This document shows positions 37,780-48,162 of a stretch of 64,000 nucleotides of DNA, one piece after another. Source of the stretch: Clostridia bacterium (GTDB taxonomy: Bacteria > Bacillota > Clostridia > Christensenellales > Borkfalkiaceae). The DNA lies in contig JAAUYR010000021.1 in NCBI GenBank assembly GCA_014805025.1, positions 21,639 to 85,638 on the forward strand, written 5' to 3'. The position numbers and the translations under genes are program-made. How positions within the stretch are numbered: the first letter of the stretch is position 1; every line of letters begins with the position of its first letter. A model generated the notes under the pieces. That model did not search any database, was not told the DNA's origin, and saw only the letters and a list, made by a program, of their open reading frames with translations.

Positions 37780-38460
37780 TTAATAAAGGTCGTCGTCTTT
37801 CTTATTTAATATGGAAAGGCTTTCCTCGTCGATATCGATAGGCTCGTCGCCGTAGCTGTCGTAGCGCATCTTGTCTTTGCGCTCCTTATCGATACGTTTC
37901 AAATAACTAATCTGGTCTTCGAACATTCCGTCCAGCCGGCGCATGACCAGTACCACTATTATTGCGATAGCCAGCGATAACAAATCCCAAAGCTGACCTA
38001 CAAGCGCGCCCACAAAACTGAAACCGCATATTGCCGAAACTGTCGCCTTGCCTAAAAACACCAGCACCCAGCCCAAAACGGCAAACAGCGCAGAGAAGTA
38101 CCACTTCCCCGCTATTTTGTCCTTGCCGAAAAACTTTACGGCAAGCAGTAAAAGCATTATGAATAAGTTGCCTACTACGTTTATCGCAAACAGCTTGGGG
38201 GTGTAGCCCTCGCTGTTTAAACGCAATAAGGTTATAAGCAGTCCGTCGCCGGCGGCAAAAAACACCGACCACCAGCCCCAGCGCATCATTACCATTAAAA
38301 TTATGGGAACGGCAAGGCTGAACGAATAAATTGTTGACGATGCCGGCTTCGGAACGTAAAACGTGATAACCTCGGCAACGACAAGTATTACCGCGAACAA
38401 AAACAAATCTGTAAGGCGATATTGCCGTATTGAAATTAATCTTGAACCGTTCTTTCGCAT
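37780..38460 (-). CDS. Polytopic membrane protein of unknown function (start uncertain, 38460-38493)
   Basis: Several TM segments; first ORF of the transporter cluster; ECF S-component/YtpI-like topology not established. Confidence 0.6.
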   Translation of the reverse strand: MRKNGSRLISIRQYRLTDLFLFAVILVVAEVITFYVPKPASSTIYSFSLAVPIILMVMMRWGWWSVFFAAGDGLLITLLRLNSEGYTPKLFAINVVGNLFIMLLLLAVKFFGKDKIAGKWYFSALFAVLGWVLVFLGKATVSAICGFSFVGALVGQLWDLLSLAIAIIVVLVMRRLDGMFEDQISYLKRIDKERKDKMRYDSYGDEPIDIDEESLSILNKKDDDLY

Positions 38461-38617
38461 AATTTTAATTGCGCACATTTTTGCATAGGCCAAAATGTGA
38501 TAATCTTACACCTAGCTTACACATTATAACATGGCGTTTTTTAAAAATCAATACTTTTTTTATTGTTTCACAAAAAAATATGTGCTATAATAAGCTTACT
38601 TTAAAAAGGAGCGTTTT

Positions 38618-39544
38618 ATGAAAAAATTATACCTCACGCCCGAGGACGATTTGCAGCATATATTGGATAATATATCCGGCCCGACCACAATATATTTGAA
38701 ATCGGGAGTTTATAGACAGAAAGTCGAAATTGCAAAGAATGACGTAATTCTGATAGGCGAAAACCGTGAAACCTGCGTTATAACCTACGACGATTACGCG
38801 AAAAAAATTGACAAAAACGGAGTTGAGTATACTACCTTCCGAACCTATACTTTGTGCGTTTCCGGCGAGCGTGTAAGGCTTGAAAATCTTACCGTGGAGA
38901 ATTCCAACACCGCGCCGGAAAAAGTCGGGCAGTGCGTGGCGCTTTCGGTAAACTGCCGAAATTTCAGTGCGGAAAACGTTGATTTGCGCTCCACCCAGGA
39001 TACGCTGTTTATGATGCCCTTCCCCGACGATTTGGTTATAAGATACCGCGATTTTCTTCCTGAAAGGCAGTTGTATATGCAGGGCACTTCGCTGCACCTT
39101 TTTAAAAACTGCCGCATTTACGGCACGGTGGACTTTATTTTCGGCGGAGCGGAAGCGTATTTTAAAGGCTGCGAGATAGTTTCCGTACACGATAACCGCA
39201 ATATGGGCTTCGTTGCCGCGCCCTGCCACTCGCTTACGCAAAGATGCGGTTTTTACTTTATTGACTGCACTTTGCGCTCGGAAAACGTCGAGGATAACAC
39301 GATATATCTTGCGCGGCCGTGGCGCGACTTTGGCAAAAGCACGTTTATAAATTGCCGCTTGGGCAAGCATATAAAGCGCGAGCTGTTCGATAAATGGAAC
39401 GACACAAACCGCGACCAAACGGCGAGGTTCGAATACTTCGGGCTTGACTGCGAGTTTACCCCCTCTCCCGTCAAGTGGGCGCGCGAGCTGACCTCTGCCG
39501 AGGCAAATGAAATTATAAATGAATGTAACAAGCATTTTAAGTAA
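38618..39544 (+). CDS. Pectinesterase (CE8)
   Basis: TIYLKSGVYRQKVEI; STQDTLFM; GTVDFIFGGAEAYFKGCEI; YLARPWRDFGKSTFINC. Confidence 0.94.
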   Translation: MKKLYLTPEDDLQHILDNISGPTTIYLKSGVYRQKVEIAKNDVILIGENRETCVITYDDYAKKIDKNGVEYTTFRTYTLCVSGERVRLENLTVENSNTAPEKVGQCVALSVNCRNFSAENVDLRSTQDTLFMMPFPDDLVIRYRDFLPERQLYMQGTSLHLFKNCRIYGTVDFIFGGAEAYFKGCEIVSVHDNRNMGFVAAPCHSLTQRCGFYFIDCTLRSENVEDNTIYLARPWRDFGKSTFINCRLGKHIKRELFDKWNDTNRDQTARFEYFGLDCEFTPSPVKWARELTSAEANEIINECNKHFK

Positions 39545-39586
39545 TAATTAAAACGAATTTGACGAATAACCGCGAGGACGAAAAAA

Positions 39587-39614
39587 CCGCCGCGGCGCAA
39601 CTGCGCCGCGGCGG
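39587..39614. terminator. Strong GC hairpin between convergent genes
   Basis: CCGCCGCGGCGCAactgcgCCGCGGCGG flanked by A-run (minus-strand T tail). Confidence 0.75.
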
Positions 39615-39636
39615 TAAAGTTATTTATTGATAATAA

Positions 39637-40605
39637 TTAGTCGTTAGCCTGTGTTACGGTAAACGTACCACCATAACCCATTATATAATAGGTGCCGGCT
39701 GCAAGTTGTTTGGTTTCAGTTGATTGATAATTACTACCGTTCTCGTTAGAAAATTCGATAATATCTTGTACACCTTCACCATCGGTTTCTTTACCAAGCA
39801 TTACATCATAAAGGCCTTCACTTGAAGTTGTAGTAAAAGTATAGTTGCCGGCGGTTGTAATTACTAATTTGTAGATTGTTTCATCCCCATCATAAGCAGT
39901 ACCAAGCGTAATTTCGTCATATTCATCTTCATCACCGCCGCCAATTACAGTGTCTGCAACTGTAAGAGTAACGGTTACGCTTGCAACGTCGTTTTCTGCG
40001 GTCAGTTTAAGCGTTGCAACGTTATCAAAACCCACGTATTCGGAACCGTCAAAAGTCTCAGGACCGGCATAGTTGTTTCCCAGCTTGCCAACGAACAATA
40101 CGTCATCGCTGTTTACATCTACGGTATAAGTTTTACCTGTCTGAGTGTTAACAGTTATGAAAAATTCATCGCCTGCTTTAAGGTCAGTAACAACCACGGG
40201 TGTTTCTTCCGTCAGGGCGAAAGTGGTTTGTTTGGGAATTTCGGGCGCGGTGTACGCTTCCATAACAACGGTTACGTTTTCAACGTCGCCGGAAGTTGCC
40301 TTAAAAGTTGCGGTGCAGCCCTCTTTATACGTAAAAACTACAAATTCCGTATTCTGTGCGTCGCCTACTTCAATTAAAACGGCATCGCTAGCTTCGCCGT
40401 CCACTTTTGCGGTTAATTTGTATTCGGTATCAACCGTGCCTTCAACACTGTAAGTTGAGCCTTCCGCGGTTACTTTACCGATATTTGTTTCGCCGAGTTT
40501 GATTACCACTTCCTCATCATCGCCGCAAGCAGCCAGACCGATTGCGCCGCATACAAGGCACACCAAAGAAAGCAAAGCAACGAGTAAAGTACTTTTTTTC
40601 TTCAT
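39637..40605 (-). CDS. Secreted lipoprotein with pre-peptidase C-terminal-like domain
   Basis: LVCGAIGLAACGDDEE lipobox; Thr/Val/Asp-rich beta repeats ending QLAAGTYYIMGYGGTFTV. Confidence 0.65.
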   Translation of the reverse strand: MKKKSTLLVALLSLVCLVCGAIGLAACGDDEEVVIKLGETNIGKVTAEGSTYSVEGTVDTEYKLTAKVDGEASDAVLIEVGDAQNTEFVVFTYKEGCTATFKATSGDVENVTVVMEAYTAPEIPKQTTFALTEETPVVVTDLKAGDEFFITVNTQTGKTYTVDVNSDDVLFVGKLGNNYAGPETFDGSEYVGFDNVATLKLTAENDVASVTVTLTVADTVIGGGDEDEYDEITLGTAYDGDETIYKLVITTAGNYTFTTTSSEGLYDVMLGKETDGEGVQDIIEFSNENGSNYQSTETKQLAAGTYYIMGYGGTFTVTQAND

Positions 40606-40827
40606 AAATTTCTTCTCCTTAAATTTATTTGTGTGTTATGTTACCACATATAATTACAAAACGCAAGTTTTTTTATTGGTAAATTTTATAAAAATATACA
40701 ATTTATCATATAATCTATACTTATATACACAATTTTGTGCATAATTATAAATTTTAACAAAAAAAGCGGCGCGTGAAAGCGCGCAGCCTGTTTCGTCATT
40801 GCCAGCCACTGTTTCGGTCGTCTTTCA

Positions 40828-40998
40828 CGTCATTGCGAGGGTGCTTGCACCCGAAGCAATCCAGCCCACCCCGTCATTGCGAGGGTGCTTGCACCCGAAG
40901 CAATCCAGAAGAAAAGCAAAAAGTAATAGTGAAGAAGTAAAAAGTATGGTATAAATAATCTGAACGCTGGATTGCTTCGCCTACGGCTCGCAATGACG
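40828..40998. repeat. Dispersed repeat, family 3; composite copy with terminal inverted repeats
   Basis: CGTCATTGCGAG (40828) ... CTCGCAATGACG (40987-40998); inner CGAAGCAATCCAG / CTGGATTGCTTCG; tandem second unit at 40872. Confidence 0.88.
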
Positions 40999-41056
40999 TT
41001 GGGCAAAGCGCTCAGGTTTAATGAATGCAACGCCTTCGCTTATTTGTATAAAGTAA

Positions 41057-41085
41057 ACGGCGCGAGCAAAACTTGCTCGCGCCGT
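41057..41085 (-). terminator. Terminator after uxaC
   Basis: ACGGCGCGAGCAAaacTTGCTCGCGCCGT. Confidence 0.75.
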
Positions 41086-41099
41086 AAAAATTCGTGAAC

Positions 41100-42512
41100 T
41101 TAGAACCCGAAGTACTCCGCAGCGTTGTTGTAGCAGACGTCCTCTACTATCTTGCCGAGACGGGGAAGCTCCTCGGCAGGATACTGACCGCTTTCCACAA
41201 GGCGGCCGAGCATCTGGCACAAAAGCCGTCTGTAATACTCGTGACGGGGATACGCAAGGAAGGAACGGCTGTCGGTAAGCATACCCACCGACTGTGCAAC
41301 GAGACCTACCTGCATTAAAGTTTCAAGGTTCTGACGCATACCGTCCTGCTGGTCTAAGAACCACCAGGCAGTGCCGACCTGTACCCTGCCCTTAACGCCT
41401 GCTTTCTGGAAGCAGCCTGCAAGCACGGTCAAAGCGTAATTGTCGCGCGGATTAAGGCAGTACAATATAGTTTTGGGCATATTGCCGTCCTTATCAAGCT
41501 CGCCCAAAAGCGCGGAAAGCTTTTCCATATACACCGCGTCCTCGATAGCGTCGAAGCCGGTATCGGGGCCGATTTTTTCAAGCATACTCTTGGAGTTGTT
41601 CCTGAGTGCGCCTATATGATACTGCTGCGCCCAGCCGTACTTTGCGTACTCCTTGCCGAGGAATACCAGTATGTAGCCCTTGTATTTATCCTGCTCCTCC
41701 TCGGAAATCGCGCCGCCTTTCATGCCCTTTAAAAAGATTTTGTTGGCCTCGGCGTAAGTTGCCGGCGCGTAGTGAACTACGTCCAGAGCGTGGTCGGAAA
41801 GTTTTGAACCCATTTCGTCGAAGAATTTAATTCTTTCGGCAAGCGCGTCGCACAAGTCCTGTAAACATTTGATGGGTTTGCCTACGACGCCGGCAAGCTG
41901 ATTTACCCAGTCTTTAAACCAGCTAAGCTCAACGTTTATCGCCTTATCGGGGCGGAACGCAGGGCGAACGCGAACTTTAAGCGTTTTGTCCTCGTTCATT
42001 TTTTTGTGCCATTCGAGGCTGTCAACGGGGTCGTCGGTAGTGCACACAGTTTTAACGTTAAACTTGTACATCATTTCGCGCGCGGTCAGTTTTTCAAGAA
42101 CCTTGTTGGCCTTGTCCCAAATGACTTTTGCGTTCTCTTTATTGATAATTTCGTCTATCCCGAAGTACCTGCGCATTTCGAGATGCGACCAGTGATAGAG
42201 CGGATTGCCCACGAAGTATGGCATACTTTCGACGAATTGAAGGTATTTTTTGTAGTCGTCGTCAGGGCCGGAAATACTGTCTTCCTCGTAGCCGCGAGCG
42301 CGGAGCGCGCGCCACTTGTAATGGTCGCCGTATCTGTCGCCTGCGCCCAGCCAGACCTCCGCTAAGTTGCGGAATTTTTTATCCTCGTAAATCTCTTTGG
42401 GTTGAAGGTGGCAGTGATAGTCTATAATAGGCATCTTTTCCGCGTGCTCGTGATACAGCGTTTTTGCCGTTTCGGTGTCAAGCAGAAAGTCCTTATCCAT
42501 AAATTCTTTCAT
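41100..42512 (-). CDS. uxaC: Glucuronate/galacturonate isomerase
   Basis: MPIIDYHCHLQPKEI; family length and context. Confidence 0.95.
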   Translation of the reverse strand: MKEFMDKDFLLDTETAKTLYHEHAEKMPIIDYHCHLQPKEIYEDKKFRNLAEVWLGAGDRYGDHYKWRALRARGYEEDSISGPDDDYKKYLQFVESMPYFVGNPLYHWSHLEMRRYFGIDEIINKENAKVIWDKANKVLEKLTAREMMYKFNVKTVCTTDDPVDSLEWHKKMNEDKTLKVRVRPAFRPDKAINVELSWFKDWVNQLAGVVGKPIKCLQDLCDALAERIKFFDEMGSKLSDHALDVVHYAPATYAEANKIFLKGMKGGAISEEEQDKYKGYILVFLGKEYAKYGWAQQYHIGALRNNSKSMLEKIGPDTGFDAIEDAVYMEKLSALLGELDKDGNMPKTILYCLNPRDNYALTVLAGCFQKAGVKGRVQVGTAWWFLDQQDGMRQNLETLMQVGLVAQSVGMLTDSRSFLAYPRHEYYRRLLCQMLGRLVESGQYPAEELPRLGKIVEDVCYNNAAEYFGF

Positions 42513-43984
42513 TAAAGTGTTACTCCTGTTTTAAATATGGCAATTTCTTTTGTATTATTCAATTCATTTTTAGCAAGCTTGCCGTTTGCAGTGTCAACAA
42601 TTAAATCAATTAGGTTTTCAAGCTGCGTCTGGAAATCGCTCTCTAACACCGCGCCTGCGTTGAAGTCTATCCAGTTTGATTTATTCTTGGCGAGGTCGGA
42701 GTTGGTAGCAATTTTAAGCGTGGGCACAAATCCGCCGAAAGGCGTACCTCTGCCCGTGGTGAACAGCACAAGGTGGCAGCCTGCCGCCGCAATGTTGGTT
42801 ACGGCGCACATATCGTTGCCCGGGCCGTTCAACAGGTTCAAGCCCTTCCTGGTTACGAAGCCGTCGTCGAAAACTACGTCCTCGACAGGCCCCGAGCCGG
42901 ACTTTTGCGTACAGCCGAGCGACTTGTCTTCAAGCGTGGTTATGCCGCCGGCCTTGTTGCCGGGCGAGGGATTTTCGTAAACGGTCTGGCCGTTGCGGCG
43001 GAAATAGTCCTTGAAATCGTTTATAAGCTTTACTACTTTTTTGAACGTAGCCTCGTCCTTTGCGCGGTTCATTAAGAGCTGTTCCGCGCCGAACATTTCG
43101 GGGACTTCGGAAAGCACTGTCGTGCCGCCTGCCGCCACAATATAGTCGGAGAAAAGACCTACGAGAGGGTTTGCGGTTATGCCCGAAAGCCCGTCGCTGC
43201 CGCCGCACTTTAAACCCACTTTGAGGCAGGATATGTCGCGTTCTTCGCGCTTGTCGTGCCTGATAACGTCGGCAATTTGCTTTAATAGTTTTACGCCGCT
43301 TTCTATCTCGTCCTCCACTTCCTGGCAGACGAGGAATTTAACGCGGTTTTCGTCAACCTTGCCGAGCCCCTCTTTAAACTGCGCCATCTGGTTGTTTTCG
43401 CAGCCGAGGCCGAGAACGAGCACGCCACCGGCGTTGGGGTGACGGACTATTTTCTGCAAAATGAGCTTGGTTCTCTCGTGGTCGTCGCCGAGCTGCGAGC
43501 AGCCGTAAGGGTGCGTGTAAGTGAACGCGCCGTCAAAGCCCTCGGTGCCGTAGCGCTCCTTGAAGGTATCCACGATAAGTTTCGCCTGGCCGTTTACGCA
43601 GCCGACGGTGGGTATTACCCAAAGCTCGTTTCTGATACCTACGTCGCCGTTTGCGCGCGGATATACTTTGACCTTGCGCGGCGCAACCTTTTTAAGCGGC
43701 GTCGGAATTTTGTTATACGAATATTCGAGGTTTTCCGAAAGGTTGGTGTGCACGTTGTGCGTATGCACGTGCGAGCCTTTTTTGATATCCTGCGTGGCGC
43801 ACGCGATAGGGCTGCCGTACTTTATGATATTTTCGCCCTTCTTTACGTCGCGCAGAGTAAACTTATGACCCTTTGTAATATCCTCTGTAAGCGTTACCCC
43901 CTCATATATGTCGCCCTTTTTGAGGTCGCAAAGCGCAACAGCGACGTTATCGAGTGGGTTAATGATTATTGTTTTTTTGCTCAT
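42512..43984 (-). CDS. uxaA: Altronate dehydratase
   Basis: SAF-like N-term plus UxaA C-term (LKCGGSDGLSGITANPLVG); start refined to 43984. Confidence 0.94.
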   Translation of the reverse strand: MSKKTIIINPLDNVAVALCDLKKGDIYEGVTLTEDITKGHKFTLRDVKKGENIIKYGSPIACATQDIKKGSHVHTHNVHTNLSENLEYSYNKIPTPLKKVAPRKVKVYPRANGDVGIRNELWVIPTVGCVNGQAKLIVDTFKERYGTEGFDGAFTYTHPYGCSQLGDDHERTKLILQKIVRHPNAGGVLVLGLGCENNQMAQFKEGLGKVDENRVKFLVCQEVEDEIESGVKLLKQIADVIRHDKREERDISCLKVGLKCGGSDGLSGITANPLVGLFSDYIVAAGGTTVLSEVPEMFGAEQLLMNRAKDEATFKKVVKLINDFKDYFRRNGQTVYENPSPGNKAGGITTLEDKSLGCTQKSGSGPVEDVVFDDGFVTRKGLNLLNGPGNDMCAVTNIAAAGCHLVLFTTGRGTPFGGFVPTLKIATNSDLAKNKSNWIDFNAGAVLESDFQTQLENLIDLIVDTANGKLAKNELNNTKEIAIFKTGVTL

Positions 43985-44015
43985 AGCTAATCCTTTAACA
44001 AATTTATAAGCCGTT

Positions 44016-44136
44016 AAAATGCAGAGAAGCGAGTTAGGCAAGGCGCGCGAGTACCGTCCGCAGCGAGTTTACTTTGCGTAAATGAGCAAGGCGGCACGGA
44101 GCGTAACAAAGCATAACGATGCTTATATGCGTTTTA
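44016..44136 (-). repeat. Structured intercistronic repeat, family 1, copy B
   Basis: AAAATGCAgagAAGC...GCTTatATGCGTTTTA; CCGTCCGC/GCGGcACGG; TTTAC/GTAAA; 1 nt from uxaB stop. Confidence 0.85.
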
Positions 44137-44137
44137 A

Positions 44138-45604
44138 TTATTTGCAAGCGCCTTTACAGCCGCCAACGAAACACTCCACCGCAGCTTTCATACCTTTACG
44201 GTCGATAGCGCTTAAATATTTAGCGACAACGGCACATATATCGGGGTGTATCTCGTTCATGTCGCAGTCCCAGGCCTCTTTCCAGGCGAGCGCGTCATGC
44301 GCGAGTTTTTCGTAATCGCCGTTAAATTCCGACCAGAGCTTTTTCCATTTTTCAAGGTACGCGGGGTCGTCTTTGAGCGCGATATCCTCGCTGCCCCTCT
44401 TGCCCTTATGGAACTCTACGAGCGCCGCGAACGAGAACAGAACGTGCTGAGGAAGCTCGCCCTTTAACTTAACGTAATCGGTCAGCGTGGGAAGAATTCT
44501 GGTTTTGAACTTGGTTGTGGAGTTGAGCGCTATAGACATAAGCTCGTGACGGATATACGGGTTTTGATATCTTTCGATAACGCTGTTAGCGAACGCCGTC
44601 ATCTGGTCCTGAGGAAGCGCGATAGTCGGGTTGACTTCGTCGAAAATGAAGTCGCGAACGTACTTGCCGATAACCTTATCGTTTACCGCTTCGCCGACCG
44701 TGTCTATGCCGCAGAGGTACGCAACGGGCACCATTGCCGTGTGCGAGCCGTTGAGAATTTTGACCTTTCTCTGTTTGTAAGGGTGAATATCGTCGGCAAA
44801 GATTACGTTAAGCCCGGTGCTGTCCGCAGGCAGAACCTTTTGAACGTGAGCTTCCTTCTTTAAAACCCAAAGGTGGAAAATTTCGCCCTTGACAACGTTG
44901 TTGTCGATATAGCCCGTTTCTTTCTGGATATCCTCGATTTCGTTCCTGGGATAGCCGGGAACAATTCTGTCTACGAGCGTGGACGTAAAGTGGTTTGCAG
45001 TCTGCATCCATTTAATGAACTTTTCGTCCATCTTGTTTATCTTTGCAAGCTCGGTCAGGCACCTGTAAAGTTCGTCGCCGTTGTCGTCGATAAGCTCGCA
45101 GGGGATAATCGCAAGGCCCTTCGTGGGGTCGCCCTTGAATTTATCGTATCTGCGTTTTAACAGCGCGAGCAGTTTGCCGGGATAGCTCTTGGGGCACTGC
45201 GTGAAGTCGGTATCCGTGGGGTCTACCGCTATGCCGGCCTCGGTGGTGTTGGATATGATTACCTGCAAATCCTCGCTTTCGCCGTAGCTTAAATAATGCT
45301 CGTACTGCGTGAACGGGTTGATGCAGTCGCCGATAACGTTTATTACCTGGCTCTTTTTAACCTTTTTGCCGCCGTCGATACCCTCTAAGCGCAGCGTGTA
45401 TAAACCGTCCTGGTCGGCAAGCTCTTTAACTCTGCCGAACGGCATGGGCTGAACTACGGCTACGTTTGCCTCTATTGCGCCATTGTCGTTGAGGTCCTGA
45501 ATTATCCATTCAACGAACGCACGCAGAAAGTTGCCCTCGCCGAACTGCATAATCTTAATCTTTCTCTCGGGTTTTGCAAAAAGCTTTTTACTTATTAATT
45601 CCAT
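44138..45604 (-). CDS. uxaB: Tagaturonate reductase
   Basis: KIMQFGEGNFLRAFVEWIIQDLN...; context. Confidence 0.94.
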   Translation of the reverse strand: MELISKKLFAKPERKIKIMQFGEGNFLRAFVEWIIQDLNDNGAIEANVAVVQPMPFGRVKELADQDGLYTLRLEGIDGGKKVKKSQVINVIGDCINPFTQYEHYLSYGESEDLQVIISNTTEAGIAVDPTDTDFTQCPKSYPGKLLALLKRRYDKFKGDPTKGLAIIPCELIDDNGDELYRCLTELAKINKMDEKFIKWMQTANHFTSTLVDRIVPGYPRNEIEDIQKETGYIDNNVVKGEIFHLWVLKKEAHVQKVLPADSTGLNVIFADDIHPYKQRKVKILNGSHTAMVPVAYLCGIDTVGEAVNDKVIGKYVRDFIFDEVNPTIALPQDQMTAFANSVIERYQNPYIRHELMSIALNSTTKFKTRILPTLTDYVKLKGELPQHVLFSFAALVEFHKGKRGSEDIALKDDPAYLEKWKKLWSEFNGDYEKLAHDALAWKEAWDCDMNEIHPDICAVVAKYLSAIDRKGMKAAVECFVGGCKGACK

Positions 45605-45668
45605 CGTTAATCTCCATATTTATTGGTTATTTGCCGCATATCAGGGGGGCAATTTGCCCCAAAGCGGT

Positions 45669-45789
45669 AAAAATGCAGAGAAGCGAGCAAGACAAGAAGC
45701 GCGAGGAAAACCCGAAGGAGCTTACTGCGCGTAAGTGACTGAGGGTTGTCGCAGCGCGACGCCGTATTGCGACGCTTATATGCATTTTA
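45669..45789 (-). repeat. Structured intercistronic repeat, family 1, copy C
   Basis: AAAATGCAgagAAGCG...CGCTTatATGCATTTTA; AACCC/GGGTT; CTTAC/GTAAG; just after ABC ATPase stop. Confidence 0.85.
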
Positions 45790-45793
45790 AATA

Positions 45794-46903
45794 TTAATGT
45801 CTCTTTAAGTCGCTTTCAATAACCTCTTCCGTTTCGGCGTCGAAAAGATACGAAGCCGTATGAGGAATAACGAACTTGAAGCTGTCGCCCATCTTGGGTG
45901 CGTAGTGAGGGTTGACCTTTAAGATAACGTTGGTCTTGCCCTCGCCCTCGCCGACGGTTGCGTAAACGTTGGTCGTATCGCCGAGAAGCTCGGTAAGCTC
46001 GACCTTGGAGGTTACGGTATAGCTGGAAGGCTGCGCTTCGAGCTTGATAGCTTCGGGTCTGAACGCGAATACTACCTTTTTGCCTTCGAGCGCCTTAGCG
46101 TCCTTAACGATGGGTTTAATATCGATATTGAGGCCGGATGCAACAAGCTTTCCGCCTTCAACCGTGCCGCGGATAAAGTTCATGGGAGGCTCGCCTATGA
46201 AGCCCGCAACGAACAGGTTCTTCGGGTAGAAGTACAGCTCGTACGGAGTGCCTATCTGCTGAACGTAACCGCCAGACTTCATAACGACTATTCTGTCGGA
46301 CATGGTCATTGCCTCGGTCTGGTCGTGGGTTACGTATATGGTAGTTGCGCCTACCGAGCGGTGAATCTGCTTGATTTCCGAACGCATGGTAACGCGCTGC
46401 TTTGCGTCGAGGTTGGAAAGCGGTTCGTCCATAAGGAAGATGCTAACCTTTCTTATAAGCGCACGGCCTACCGCAACACGCTGGCACTGACCGCCGGAAA
46501 GCGCACGAGGGAAGCGTTCAAGGTAATCGGTAAGACCGAGAATTTTTGCGGTCGCCTGTACCTTTTCTTCGATAATGTCCGCGTCGATACCTTCAAGCGT
46601 CAAGCCGAACGCGAGGTTTTCGTACACGGTGAGGTGCGGATACAGCGCGTACGACTGGAATACCATTGCAATTCCTCTGTCGCGCGAGGACATCTGGTTC
46701 GCAAGTTTGCCGTCGATATAGAACTCGCCTGCGGTGATGTCTTCAAGGCCGGCTATCATTCTGAGCGTCGTTGACTTGCCGCATCCGGAGTCGCCGACAA
46801 GGCAGATAAACTCGCCGTCTTTGATTTCCATATTGAAATCGTGCACTGCGTGGTATCCGTTGGGATACACTTTGTTTACGTCTTTAAATAAAAGTTGTGC
46901 CAT
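45794..46903 (-). CDS. Carbohydrate ABC transporter ATP-binding protein (second MsmX/UgpC-like)
   Basis: GDSGCGKSTTLRMIAGLE; LSGGQCQRVAVGRAL. Confidence 0.95.
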   Translation of the reverse strand: MAQLLFKDVNKVYPNGYHAVHDFNMEIKDGEFICLVGDSGCGKSTTLRMIAGLEDITAGEFYIDGKLANQMSSRDRGIAMVFQSYALYPHLTVYENLAFGLTLEGIDADIIEEKVQATAKILGLTDYLERFPRALSGGQCQRVAVGRALIRKVSIFLMDEPLSNLDAKQRVTMRSEIKQIHRSVGATTIYVTHDQTEAMTMSDRIVVMKSGGYVQQIGTPYELYFYPKNLFVAGFIGEPPMNFIRGTVEGGKLVASGLNIDIKPIVKDAKALEGKKVVFAFRPEAIKLEAQPSSYTVTSKVELTELLGDTTNVYATVGEGEGKTNVILKVNPHYAPKMGDSFKFVIPHTASYLFDAETEEVIESDLKRH

Positions 46904-46967
46904 ATTAAATATTTCCCCTATTAAAATTTTTAAAATTATTTAAGACAAGGAACAACCCCCGTCTTCG

Positions 46968-47088
46968 TAAATCTCGGAGATACGAGCAAGACAAGGCGAA
47001 CGAGGAAAACCCGAAGGAGTTTACTTTGCGTAAATGACTGAGGGTTGCCGCAGTTCAACGCCGTATTGCGAAGTATATACGAGATTTA
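46968..47088 (-). repeat. Structured intercistronic repeat, family 1, copy D
   Basis: TAAATCTCG...CGAGATTTA terminal stem; GAAC/GTTC; AACCC/GGGTT; TTTAC/GTAAA; 1 nt from kduI stop. Confidence 0.88.
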
Positions 47089-47089
47089 A

Positions 47090-47959
47090 TTATTTTAAAT
47101 CGCAAGTTTTGATATTATCCATATCGTCATAAGCCTGGTTCTCGCCGCACATACCCCAAATGAAAGTATAGTTGTGAGTGCCTACGCCGCTGTGAATTGA
47201 CCAGCTCGGCGAGATAACCGCCTGTTCGTTGTGCATTATGATGTGGCGCGTTTCCTGAGGCGTGCCCATAAGGTGGATAACCGCCTCGGTTTCGGGAAGC
47301 TCGAAGTACATATACACTTCCATGCGCCTCTCGTGAGTGTGGCTGGGAAGAGTGTTCCAGGCGCTGCCCTCGGCAAGCTCAGTCATGCCCATTGCAAGCT
47401 GACAGCTTTCGCAAACGTCGCCGATAATGAACTGGTTAATCGTGCGCTTGTTTATGCCTTCAAGCGTGCCCAAGTGCCTCTGAACGCAGTACTTAACGCC
47501 CTCGGGAGCAGGTTTGCCCTCAACGGGCTTAACGATTTTTACCGTAGGATAGGTTTTATGCGCCGGACAGGAATTGATATAGAACTTTGCAGGGTGCTTG
47601 CCGTCCTTGGAGGCGAACTCAACCTGCTTGGTGCCCATACCTATATAAATGCCCTCTTTAAAGCCTATATCGTATTTTTTGCCGTCAAGCGTGATAACGC
47701 CCGCGCCGCCGATATTGATAACGCCCATTTCGCGCCTTTCAAGGAAATAATCGGTTGCAAGCTCTTTGAAAGTGCCGAGGGACAGGCTGCCTTTAACGGG
47801 CATTGCGCCGCCGGCGATTATTCTGTCCTGATGGGAATAGGTCAAAAGAATTTCGTCCGCCTCGAACAGCTTTTCAATGAGATATTTTTTTCTGAGTTCG
47901 TCCGTAACGTAATGCTTTGAATCGTCGGGATGGTTTGCGTAACGAATGTCGAATTTCAT
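47090..47959 (-). CDS. kduI: 5-dehydro-4-deoxy-D-glucuronate isomerase
   Basis: MKFDIRYANHPDDSKHYVTDELR...; start refined to 47959. Confidence 0.95.
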   Translation of the reverse strand: MKFDIRYANHPDDSKHYVTDELRKKYLIEKLFEADEILLTYSHQDRIIAGGAMPVKGSLSLGTFKELATDYFLERREMGVINIGGAGVITLDGKKYDIGFKEGIYIGMGTKQVEFASKDGKHPAKFYINSCPAHKTYPTVKIVKPVEGKPAPEGVKYCVQRHLGTLEGINKRTINQFIIGDVCESCQLAMGMTELAEGSAWNTLPSHTHERRMEVYMYFELPETEAVIHLMGTPQETRHIIMHNEQAVISPSWSIHSGVGTHNYTFIWGMCGENQAYDDMDNIKTCDLK

Positions 47960-47974
47960 TAATTTAACTCCTTT

Positions 47975-48156
47975 CACAAATTTTCTTTGCTATTCTGCGC
48001 AAATAAAATTTCGTGATTTTAGCGGCTCTGCCGCTCTTTGCGCAATTTTAAGCGCACACAAATATATAATTGCGCAAATTCACACCGCTGAGGTCGCGTA
48101 GCGACAAATTGGGTGCGCCGGCGCAAAAGCGCGGTTTTGCTTGCGCCGTAAATTGT
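47975..48156 (-). repeat. Structured intercistronic repeat, family 2, copy a
   Basis: Homologous to 49013-49193; hairpins AGCGGCtctGCCGCT, TTTGCGCAATT/AATTGCGCAAA, GTCGCgtaGCGAC. Confidence 0.82.
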
Positions 48157-48162
48157 TTTTAA

